Positions 1-6,254 of a stretch of DNA of 9,772 nt are shown here, piece by piece. Positions within the stretch are counted from its first letter, which is position 1, and every line of letters begins with the position of its first letter. The notes under the pieces are model-generated. The model saw only the letters and a program-made list of their open reading frames with translations, ran no database searches and was not told the DNA's origin. This DNA comes from Fluviibacter sp964387485 (GTDB taxonomy: Bacteria; Pseudomonadota; Gammaproteobacteria; Burkholderiales; Rhodocyclaceae). Location of the stretch: assembly GCA_964387485.1 (NCBI GenBank), contig CAYLWV010000063.1, positions 1 to 9,772 on the forward strand, given 5' to 3'. The position numbers and the translations under genes are program-made.

Positions 1-654
1 CTGAAGGGCGGCGGCAACATGGCTGCTATCCACCTGTCGAATGCTGTGGGTGGTGACCTGTTCCTGGGCTTCATCTCGGCTGTGGCTTTCGCAACCATTC
101 TGGCTGTGGTGGCCGGTCTGACCCTGGCGGGTGCTTCGGCCGTGTCGCACGACCTGTACGCTACCGTCATCAAGAAGGGTATGGCTGATCAGGCTGCTGA
201 AATGCGCGTCTCGAAGATCACCACGCTGTTCCTGGCCGCGCTGGCAATCATCCTGGGTATTCTGTTCGAAAAGCAGAACGTGGCTTACATGGTCATGCTG
301 GCCTTTGCCATCGCTTGTTCGGCGAACTTCCCGGTGCTGCTGATGTCGGTCATGTGGAAAGACTGTACGACCAAGGGTGCCGTGGTTGGTGGCTTCGTGG
401 GTCTGCTGGCTTCGGCTGGTCTGACCATCCTGTCGCCGGCTGTGTATGAAGCGGTGATGGGTAATGCCAAGGGTAGCGCACCGTTCCCGTACGGTTCGCC
501 GGCTCTGTTCTCGATGACGGCTGCATTTGCCACCATCTGGCTTGTGTCGAAAATGGACGGCAGCGCCCGTGCCAAGATCGACCGCGAAGGTTATCCGGCA
601 CAGTTTGTTCGTTCGGAAACCGGTATCGGTGCTGCTGGTGCCTCTGGTCACTAA
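1..654 (+). CDS. actP: Cation/acetate symporter ActP, C-terminal part (5' end outside window)
   Basis: The reading frame is open from base 1 and ends at TAA 652-654, giving the last 217 residues of a sodium:solute symporter family (SSS) protein. I recognise it as ActP, an inner-membrane permease that takes up acetate with a cation. Visible features are the stretch LAGASAVSHDLYATVIKKG, typical of ActP after a long hydrophobic helix, and several further hydrophobic segments (FLAALAIILGILF, VAYMVMLAFAIACSANFPVLL, and a Gly/Ala-rich VVGGFVGLLASAGLTIL helix). The protein finishes in a hydrophilic tail. The ATG at 19 is internal and not the start. Codon choice is strongly biased (CTG, GGT, GCT, TCG, ATC), which suggests high expression. 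In many proteobacteria actP follows a small DUF485 membrane-protein gene; that would lie upstream, out of view. A strong terminator follows, so the transcript ends here. Confidence 0.93.
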   Translation: MKGGGNMAAIHLSNAVGGDLFLGFISAVAFATILAVVAGLTLAGASAVSHDLYATVIKKGMADQAAEMRVSKITTLFLAALAIILGILFEKQNVAYMVMLAFAIACSANFPVLLMSVMWKDCTTKGAVVGGFVGLLASAGLTILSPAVYEAVMGNAKGSAPFPYGSPALFSMTAAFATIWLVSKMDGSARAKIDREGYPAQFVRSETGIGAAGASGH

Positions 655-687
655 GTAGTTCGATGCTCGCCACCTCGTGTGGCACGG

Positions 688-719
688 AAGACCCGGGCTT
701 CGGCCCGGGTCTTTTTTTT
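688..719 (+). terminator. Rho-independent terminator after actP
   Basis: An 11-bp perfect stem (688-698 paired with 703-713) encloses a TTCG tetraloop (699-702) and runs into eight T residues (712-719). The UUCG loop is exceptionally stable. It separates actP from hemA. The gap 655-816 holds only this terminator and the hemA promoter region. Confidence 0.95.
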
Positions 720-773
720 GCCCGGGAGATTTTGGGGCAATGCCTTGCTGCAAGCGGCTGTCAGGGCTGCGGG

Positions 774-782
774 TGTTATAAT
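774..782 (+). promoter_or_regulatory. Extended -10 promoter for hemA
   Basis: TGTTATAAT fits the extended -10 pattern TGn-TATAAT exactly, with the hexamer at 777-782. A second TATAAT follows at 784-789 and a GATAAT at 791-796, so the exact -10 in use is uncertain. No good -35 hexamer sits 16-18 bp upstream, as expected if the extended -10 compensates. Predicted transcription starts lie around 789-802, leaving a leader of about 15-30 nt before hemA. It is placed directly after the actP terminator, which supports its use. Confidence 0.65.
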
Positions 783-816
783 TTATAATTGATAATATCG
801 ACCTTTACCGGGATCT

Positions 817-2073
817 ATGCCGCTTCATCTCATCGGACTCAACCACCACACCGCGCCATTGGCGATTCGGGAGCGGGTGGCGATTGCGGCCGAAACGGTT
901 GGTTCGGCGCTAACCACATTGCGTCAGTCCGGAGCCGTTGATGAAGCCGCCATTCTGTCCACCTGTAACCGCACAGAGCTTTATGTGTCAGGCGACCATG
1001 TTGATGATGTCCTCGGTTGGTGGATGCAGCATGCGGGTATGTCGCTGGATGAGGCGCGCCCGTATCTCTATCTTCATACGGAGCAGGATGCCGTGCGACA
1101 GGCCTTGCGCGTTGCCGCAGGGTTGGATTCGATGGTGCTTGGAGAGCCCCAGATTCTCGGTCAGATGAAGGATGCCGTTCGAACGGCTGAACAGGTCGGT
1201 GCCCTCGGTAGTCATCTGCACCGTCTGTTTCAACATGCCTTTGCGGTCGCTAAGGAAATTAGAAGTACCACCGGGATCGGTGAAAGTGTCGTCTCGATGG
1301 CTGCTGCTTCGGTGAAGCTGGCCGAGCGGATTTTTGATGATCTGAGCGAACAGTCGGTGCTGTTTGTTGGTGCCGGCGATATGGTGGAACTGTGTGCCAC
1401 GCATTTTGCAGCCTGCAAGCCAAAGCGTCTCGTGGTCGCTAACCGGACGGTTGAGCGGGCGAGTGCGCTGGCGCAACAGATTCATGGTGAGGCCATCCGT
1501 TTGTCTCAGGTGGCTGACATGCTGCCGCAGTTTGATGTGGTGGTGTCCTGCACGGCCAGTTCCTTGCCAATTATTGGGCTGGGTATGGTGGAGCGTGCCA
1601 TCAAGGCACGTCGCCATCGTCCGATGTTCATGGTAGATCTGGCGGTGCCACGGGATATTGAACCGGAAGTCGCCGAGCTGGATGACGTGTTTCTGTATAC
1701 CGTCGATGATCTGGCCAGTGTGGTGCAAAGTGGTGTTGCTTCACGACAGGCGGCGGTCGTCGAAGCAGAGTCCATTATTGCTGCCCGCTTAGGGGATTTT
1801 CTGGATTGGCATGCGCGTCGAGCTCATGTACCGGTGATTCAGGCCTTTCGCGATAGCGCCAATCAGTTGCGCGCACAGGAGCTGGAGCTGGCGCGCAAGC
1901 GCTTGCAGCGTGGCGAGCCTGCCGAACTGGTACTCGAGCAGATGGCGGCACGCCTGACCAATAAGTTTCTGCATGGTCCGCTGTCGGCGATCAATAAGGC
2001 CTCACCGACGGATCGTGAGCCGCTGCAGATAGCCATGCGCCAATTCATGCTCGGTTGGGATGCGGGCGAATGA
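817..2073 (+). CDS. hemA: Glutamyl-tRNA reductase HemA
   Basis: Catalyses NADPH-dependent reduction of glutamyl-tRNA(Glu) to glutamate-1-semialdehyde, the first committed step of C5-pathway tetrapyrrole synthesis in the cytoplasm. The 418-aa length is normal. The N-terminal catalytic domain begins HLIGLNHHTAPLAIRER and has the signature STCNRTELY with the catalytic nucleophile at Cys50. LGEPQILGQ (108-116) follows. The NADPH-binding domain carries VGAGDM (184-189) and MVDLAVPRDI (272-281). The C-terminal helical dimerisation domain holds LTNKFLHGP (380-388). All expected motifs are intact. The ATG at 817 puts the catalytic Cys at the family's usual position 50; the nearby GGGA at 810-813 is only 3 nt from the ATG, so the ribosome binding site is weak. 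The stop codon overlaps the start of the next gene. In related bacteria prfA normally comes next; here it lies about 2.2 kb further on. Confidence 0.97.
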   Translation: MPLHLIGLNHHTAPLAIRERVAIAAETVGSALTTLRQSGAVDEAAILSTCNRTELYVSGDHVDDVLGWWMQHAGMSLDEARPYLYLHTEQDAVRQALRVAAGLDSMVLGEPQILGQMKDAVRTAEQVGALGSHLHRLFQHAFAVAKEIRSTTGIGESVVSMAAASVKLAERIFDDLSEQSVLFVGAGDMVELCATHFAACKPKRLVVANRTVERASALAQQIHGEAIRLSQVADMLPQFDVVVSCTASSLPIIGLGMVERAIKARRHRPMFMVDLAVPRDIEPEVAELDDVFLYTVDDLASVVQSGVASRQAAVVEAESIIAARLGDFLDWHARRAHVPVIQAFRDSANQLRAQELELARKRLQRGEPAELVLEQMAARLTNKFLHGPLSAINKASPTDREPLQIAMRQFMLGWDAGE

Positions 2074-2870
2074 CGCTCTGGCTGCTGATCTATGTCCTGC
2101 TGGGTCTGGCCTCCGGTTTTATTGCCGGGCTCTTTGGCGTGGGCGGCGGTCTGACCATCGTGCCGATTCTGTTGCTGCTGTTTCAGGCGCAGGGTTTTGC
2201 CGATGCTCAGATTATGCATCTGGCCCTGGGGACTGCCATGGCGACCATCGTGGTGACATCCATTTCCAGTATGCGGGCGCATAACCAGCAAGGCGGCGTA
2301 CGTTGGGACATTTTCCGCGGTATGGCGCCGGGCCTGGTTGCTGGGACGCTTGTGGGTAGTCTGTTTGCCAGTCGGGTACCAACCGATGCGATGGCAATGG
2401 TATTTACGCTGATCGTTTACTGGGCATCGCTACAGATGCTGCTGGATATTAAACCCAAACCGACACGCCAGTTGCCGGGACGATCAGGTCTGATGGGTGT
2501 TGGTGGGCTGATCGGTGGCGTGTCGAGTCTTGTAGCGGCGGGCGGTGGTTTTCTGTCTGTGCCGTTCATGGTGTTGTGTAATGTGCCTATCCGCCAGGCG
2601 GTCGGCACTTCCGCAGCGCTGGGGTTCCCGATTGCGACAGCCGGTGTCATCGGTTACATCGTGGGTGGTTGGTCTCAGACAGATTTGCCAGGGCCGCATC
2701 TGGGTTTTGTGTATCTTCCGGCTTTTTTCGGGGTGGTAGTTTCCACGGTTTTCATGGCGCCCGTGGGTGCACGCGTGGCACACCGCCTGCCGGTTAAACA
2801 GCTCAAACGGGCTTTTGGCCTGATGCTTGCCCTTTTGGCAAGCAAAATGCTCTGGAATCTCTGGGGTTAA
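2070..2870 (+). CDS. TauE/SafE (DUF81) family membrane permease
   Basis: A 266-aa polytopic inner-membrane protein of the TauE/SafE family, whose studied members are linked to export or uptake of sulfite, sulfoacetate or other small organic anions. The substrate here cannot be read from sequence. The family's internal duplication is visible: GVGGGLTIVP (23-32) in the first half and AAGGGFLSVP (156-165) in the second, each followed by a matching small-residue helix, ALGTAMA (52-58) and AVGTSAA (177-183). Hydrophobic segments fill most of the chain, with a hydrophilic break near KPKPTRQLPGRSG (128-140). I chose the ATG at 2070 because it overlaps the hemA stop in an ATGA junction and has GGGA at 2057-2060. 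A TTG at 2055 in the same frame is possible but would only add GCGR-type residues before the first helix. Coupling to hemA implies co-transcription; no functional link to haem synthesis is evident. Confidence 0.88.
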   Translation: MTLWLLIYVLLGLASGFIAGLFGVGGGLTIVPILLLLFQAQGFADAQIMHLALGTAMATIVVTSISSMRAHNQQGGVRWDIFRGMAPGLVAGTLVGSLFASRVPTDAMAMVFTLIVYWASLQMLLDIKPKPTRQLPGRSGLMGVGGLIGGVSSLVAAGGGFLSVPFMVLCNVPIRQAVGTSAALGFPIATAGVIGYIVGGWSQTDLPGPHLGFVYLPAFFGVVVSTVFMAPVGARVAHRLPVKQLKRAFGLMLALLASKMLWNLWG

Positions 2871-2897
2871 GCGGCCGCGCTGCGCCGGGTTTCCGGT

Positions 2898-4163
2898 TTA
2901 TTGGGATGCCGCCGCTTCTGTTGGGACGTTATAGATTTTTTCCAGATTCATCAGAACACTGGGGGCCTGAGCGAAGCAACTTCTAACGATGGTTGGCGTC
3001 TTGTACCATTCGCTGCTACCGCGTGCTTCATCGAGAAAAGACTTGGTGACAATCGCGATATCGATATTATTCAAGCCGGCGCCTTTTAATTTCTCAAAGG
3101 CCGCCGAACAGGATCGGGTCAGCTCGGTACCTTCGCTTCTCGCCATGCGATTCATCAGGCTGGGGGAGGAGTCGTTCAGGAGTTGCATGAAATTGATGCT
3201 GGCGCCGGGGACTTTGTGATTCAGAATGCGTTCTGACGACAGGTTTTCATGCTCAACCAGGGCGTCAATGTCGTTGACCGTTGGATAAAACAGGGTCCTG
3301 GTGTACTGGAATTCGAATCTCACGTTGAACAACAATTCCTTGTCGGTCTCCGGGTTTCGCTGGAGTTGCTGGATTTTCTTGTCAGTGAGGGCTCCCAGCG
3401 TTTGATCCGTGCGATAGACCGGAATATCAATGGCCTTCAACCCCTGGCGCAATTCGGACCAAGTGAGAGAAATCGGTACCCGTGCATCAATCATGCCCTT
3501 GGCGAGCGTATTGGTTCGGGTTTGGGTTTCCGCAACGAGTGGATTGCCAAGGGTGGCGGAAACACCACCGATTGCGGCGGCGGCCCCGCCTGAAGCGACA
3601 ATGGCCGCCGAGCCCAGTAGAAGTTTTGCCGGGCCGATGAAGTCCTGTGTTGTGTCGTTGGAGCTTTTGACATTGAGAACGACAGACAGGTTGCCCGGGT
3701 GAAACAGAGAGGTGGCTCCCATCCGCACCATGGGGACAACCTGCAACGGGGTGGTGCTCAATGAGGCGCAGGCGGCGCCTTCGTCACGACCGTCAAACGT
3801 GGCAATGGGAATTTCCGTCTTGTTCAAATTCGGCGCGAAGCCATTGGTCATGACAGAAAGAATTAATTGAGTTTTGTCAGACCCCCAGAAATTGCGACTC
3901 ACCAGTTGTGTGCAGCTGCTGGTCGGGATGAGCTGTGAGGTGATGCTGACATAGGCATCATTGCCCTTGCCGCCTCGCAGCCAGGGTGTCGGTTCCAGTT
4001 TTGTCAGGGTTGGCTGCATGTCCGGGAAGAAAAACGTCGCGGCGTGTGCTGACGAAGTGAATCCGGCAACCAGAAGCACTGTCATGAGATACGCCCGGCA
4101 ATTGCTATGGCGATTAAAGTAATCAGTAAAGGCGTAAATGGCGTCAGTTAAGGCAGCACGCAT
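2898..4163 (-). CDS. Unrecognised Sec-exported protein, about 421 aa
   Basis: I do not recognise this protein. The minus-strand frame ends at TAA (2898-2900) and is open further upstream, but upstream codons overlap the tRNA and prfA. The ATG at 4161-4163 is the most plausible start. It gives a long, positively charged N-region (R18, R23), a hydrophobic core LMTVLLVAGF (26-35) and an AHA signal-peptidase site at 39-41. The internal ATG at 4083-4085 would leave a 15-residue signal with no positive charge, so it is less likely. The mature part has four cysteines (84, 132, 352, 396), enough for two disulfides in the periplasm. A Gly/Ala-rich hydrophobic stretch (about 181-205) could be a membrane or packing helix. 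Two sampled 60-base rows (3001, 3301) are about 48% GC, against about 58-72% in sampled rows of hemA and prfA. It converges on the TauE-like gene and diverges from the tRNA. No clear Shine-Dalgarno sequence precedes the start. That it is a real coding gene is supported by the signal peptide and uninterrupted length. Confidence 0.75.
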   Translation of the reverse strand: MRAALTDAIYAFTDYFNRHSNCRAYLMTVLLVAGFTSSAHAATFFFPDMQPTLTKLEPTPWLRGGKGNDAYVSITSQLIPTSSCTQLVSRNFWGSDKTQLILSVMTNGFAPNLNKTEIPIATFDGRDEGAACASLSTTPLQVVPMVRMGATSLFHPGNLSVVLNVKSSNDTTQDFIGPAKLLLGSAAIVASGGAAAAIGGVSATLGNPLVAETQTRTNTLAKGMIDARVPISLTWSELRQGLKAIDIPVYRTDQTLGALTDKKIQQLQRNPETDKELLFNVRFEFQYTRTLFYPTVNDIDALVEHENLSSERILNHKVPGASINFMQLLNDSSPSLMNRMARSEGTELTRSCSAAFEKLKGAGLNNIDIAIVTKSFLDEARGSSEWYKTPTIVRSCFAQAPSVLMNLEKIYNVPTEAAASQ

Positions 4164-4196
4164 AGGGATGGCTTCGAGCAATTCTTTTTCATACGG

Positions 4197-4202
4197 TACA
4201 AT
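4197..4202 (+). promoter_or_regulatory. Probable -10 box for tRNA-Leu and prfA
   Basis: TACAAT ends 10 nt before the first base of the tRNA, the right spacing for a transcript starting a few bases upstream of the mature 5' end. The -35 region (about 4173-4179, TTCGAG) matches poorly. Only 49 bp separate the tRNA from the divergent minus-strand start codon, and prfA has no other space for a promoter nearby, so this promoter probably serves the tRNA and the genes after it. Confidence 0.5.
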
Positions 4203-4212
4203 AGCAGTTGTT

Positions 4213-4297
4213 GCGGGTGTGGTGAAATTGGTAAACACAGCAGACTTAAAATCTGCCGGCGAAAGCCTTGCCGGTTCAAGTCCGGCCATCCGCACCA
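4213..4297 (+). tRNA. tRNA-Leu, anticodon TAA
   Basis: Read by hand as a full type II cloverleaf of 85 nt with CCA encoded. The acceptor stem is 4213-4219 with 4287-4293 (one G-T wobble), discriminator A 4294 and CCA 4295-4297. The D stem is 4222-4224 with 4236-4238, and its loop contains GG. The anticodon stem GCAGA/TCTGC (4240-4244, 4252-4256) holds loop CTTAAAA with anticodon TAA at 4247-4249, which reads UUA and UUG. The long variable arm has a GGC/GCC stem (4258-4260, 4265-4267), typical of leucine tRNAs. The T arm is GCCGG/CCGGC (4270-4274, 4282-4286) around TTCAAGT. The prfA start codon lies 17 nt after the CCA. Confidence 0.97.
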
Positions 4298-4314
4298 TTT
4301 CCTTGACGCCCGCC

Positions 4315-5397
4315 ATGAAACCCAGTCTTCTCGATAAACTTCGCCAACTGGCTGATCGCCTGCAAGCACTGGATCTGCGTTTGAGCGAGCCGGGTGTCCA
4401 TGATGATCTGGATGATTTCCGCCGAATCTCCAAAGAGCGCGCCGAGATTGAACCTGTTGTCGTGCTCTACGAAAGCTATTGCCAGCGATTGAATGATCTG
4501 GCGGCGGCAGAAGCGATGCTGGCCGACCCGGATATGAAAAGCCTGGCGCAAGAGGAAATTGCGGCCGTCAAAGCCGAATTGCCCGAGTTCGAACGTCAGT
4601 TACAAACGTTGCTCTTGCCTCGTGACCCCAGTGACGATAAGAACGTCATTGTGGAAATTCGTGCAGGGACCGGGGGCGATGAGTCGGCCCTTTTCGCGGG
4701 CGATCTGTTCCGTATGTACAGCCGTTATGCCGAACGTCGCCGTTGGCAGACCGAGGTGATTTCGGCGAGCGAATCCGACCTGGGTGGCTATAAGGAAATT
4801 ATCTTCCGTGTGGTCGGACAGGGCGCCTATTCCGTGCTGAAGTTCGAATCCGGTGGCCATCGCGTGCAGCGGGTGCCCGAGACCGAAACGCAGGGGCGCG
4901 TTCACACCTCCGCCTGTACCGTCGCCGTGATGCCTGAAGCCGATGCGTTGGAGGCCGTGACCATCAACCCGGCCGAACTGCGCATCGATACCTTCCGCGC
5001 CTCTGGGGCCGGTGGTCAGCACATTAACAAAACTGATTCGGCGGTACGTATCACCCACTTGCCTACGGGTACCGTGGTGGAGTGCCAAGACGGTCGCTCG
5101 CAGCACCAGAACCGGGATCAGGCCATGCGGGTGCTGGTGGCTAGAATCGAGGACCAACGTCGGCGCGAACAGCATGCCAAGGAAGCGGCGACCCGCAAGA
5201 GCCTGATTGGCAGTGGGGATCGTTCCGAACGTATCCGTACCTATAATTTCCCGCAGGGTCGGATGACCGACCATCGCATCAACCTGACGCTCTATAAGCT
5301 GGCGTATCTGATGGATGGTGATATGGATGAACTGACCGGTGGTTTGGCCGCTGAGCATCAGGCCGAGCAACTGGCGGCGTTAGCCGAGCAGGACTGA
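4315..5397 (+). CDS. prfA: Peptide chain release factor 1 (RF1)
   Basis: RF1 recognises UAA and UAG in the ribosomal A site and triggers peptide release. At 360 aa it has the standard length, and alignment by eye to E. coli RF1 (from memory) keeps numbering: the codon-recognition tripeptide is P188-E189-T190 (PAT in E. coli, P-x-T in the family) and the catalytic GGQ ends at Gln235 (bases 5011-5019). Other signatures are the stretch around EIRAGTGGDESALFAGDL, HRVQRVPETETQGRVHTSA and the SGAGGQHINKTDSAVRI segment. The N-terminal helical domain 1 covers about residues 1-110. The ATG at 4315 gives the typical MKPS N-terminus; the frame stays open upstream only through the tRNA gene. No Shine-Dalgarno sequence is visible in the 17-nt spacer after the tRNA. 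The gene is followed 5 nt later by prmC, whose product methylates Gln235 of this protein. Confidence 0.97.
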   Translation: MKPSLLDKLRQLADRLQALDLRLSEPGVHDDLDDFRRISKERAEIEPVVVLYESYCQRLNDLAAAEAMLADPDMKSLAQEEIAAVKAELPEFERQLQTLLLPRDPSDDKNVIVEIRAGTGGDESALFAGDLFRMYSRYAERRRWQTEVISASESDLGGYKEIIFRVVGQGAYSVLKFESGGHRVQRVPETETQGRVHTSACTVAVMPEADALEAVTINPAELRIDTFRASGAGGQHINKTDSAVRITHLPTGTVVECQDGRSQHQNRDQAMRVLVARIEDQRRREQHAKEAATRKSLIGSGDRSERIRTYNFPQGRMTDHRINLTLYKLAYLMDGDMDELTGGLAAEHQAEQLAALAEQD

Positions 5398-5402
5398 TCC
5401 GT

Positions 5403-6254
5403 GTGGACGCGCAGCCACGCGTAACCCGTGCTACAGCCATGCAGTGGGCTCGGCAGCATACGGATCGCCTTGATGCCCGGTTGTTGCTGGAGTTTATCTG
5501 TCAGTGCCGCCAGGCGGCACTGATCGCCGATCCAGACGCGTTGCTGACAGCGGCACAGTGGCCGCATTATCAAGCCCTGGTGATGCGCCGCGCGGCCGGA
5601 GAGCCCCTGGCCTATCTGGTGGGTGAGGCGGGTTTTTACGGATTGAATCTGGCGGTGACGCCGGATGTGCTGGTGCCACGCCCGGAAACGGAAGATCTGG
5701 TAGCCTGGGCGCTGGAGCTGATGCAGGGGTTATTTGCACCGCAAATTGCCGATTTGGGCACAGGCAGCGGTGCTATTGCGCTGGCATTGGCTCAAGCGCG
5801 ACCGGATGCTCGGGTTCTGGCGGTGGATATTTCTCCGGCGGCCCTATCGGTTGCGACCGTTAATCGGGATCGTCTGGGTTTAGACAACGTTGCGCTGTGT
5901 TGCGCCAGCTGGTTTGACGGCTGGGTTGTACCGGGGGGGCTGGATCTGATCGTGAGTAATCCGCCTTATATTCCGGCAACCGACCCGCACCTGGGGGGTG
6001 ATGGCGTTCGTTATGAGCCGCTGTTGGCGCTGACGGATGGGGCGGATGGTTTAAACGCTTACCGGGCATTGGCAGCGGGGGTGTCCGCCCATCTGAAACC
6101 CGGTGGCTGGTTGCTGGTTGAGCATGGGCACGATCAGTCGGCGGCGGTCGCCGGCCTCTGGCAGGCGGCTGGTCTGGACCCGGTGATGGCCCGGCAGGAT
6201 CTGAGTGGCAATCCGCGCATGACGGCGGGTCAGCGGCCGGAGGCATCGACCTGA
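5403..6254 (+). CDS. prmC: Release factor glutamine methyltransferase PrmC (HemK)
   Basis: S-adenosylmethionine-dependent N5-methyltransferase that modifies the glutamine of the GGQ motif in RF1 and RF2, raising termination efficiency. The 283-aa protein has an N-terminal helical substrate-binding domain (about 1-100) with EPLAYLVGEAGFYGL (67-81) and VLVPRPETE (89-97), then a Rossmann-type methyltransferase domain with motif I DLGTGSG (117-123), acidic VDIS (141-144), and the catalytic NPPY at 186-189, which holds the target glutamine amide. The late segment LLVEHGHDQ is also typical. I chose the GTG at 5403 because AGGA at 5390-5393 lies 9 nt upstream and the gene then starts 5 nt after the prfA stop; an internal ATG at 5439 would trim 12 residues and cannot be excluded. 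Placement after its substrate gene is the classical arrangement. Confidence 0.96.
   Translation: MDAQPRVTRATAMQWARQHTDRLDARLLLEFICQCRQAALIADPDALLTAAQWPHYQALVMRRAAGEPLAYLVGEAGFYGLNLAVTPDVLVPRPETEDLVAWALELMQGLFAPQIADLGTGSGAIALALAQARPDARVLAVDISPAALSVATVNRDRLGLDNVALCCASWFDGWVVPGGLDLIVSNPPYIPATDPHLGGDGVRYEPLLALTDGADGLNAYRALAAGVSAHLKPGGWLLVEHGHDQSAAVAGLWQAAGLDPVMARQDLSGNPRMTAGQRPEAST

Noticed and set aside
788..803. TTGAT half-site near hemA as an FNR/Anr box
   Set aside because: The second half does not match ATCAA; the similar TTGAT after the desaturase -10 also lacks a partner.
285..2291. Long minus-strand open frames opposite actP, hemA and the TauE-like gene
   Set aside because: They lie opposite well-supported genes, have shadow-like composition (Arg/His/Ser/Pro-rich) and no recognisable domains.
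2885..2900. CCGG-GTTT-CCGG hairpin between the convergent genes as a terminator
   Set aside because: Only 4-5 bp of stem and no proper T run on either strand; too weak to call, though the 27-nt gap has no better candidate.
4213..4297. tRNA-Leu as an integration site for a mobile element
   Set aside because: The odd gene lies on the 5' side, while integrases normally use the 3' end. I see no copy of the tRNA 3' end elsewhere in the window and no integrase gene.
4138..4314. Longer prfA reading frame starting at 4138
   Set aside because: It would translate straight through the tRNA-Leu gene; the ATG at 4315 gives the standard 360-aa RF1 with Gln235 in the standard position.
4164..4433. N-terminal extension of the minus-strand unknown gene up to 4433
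   Set aside because: It would run antisense through the tRNA and the start of prfA and would bury the signal peptide about 116 residues inside the protein.
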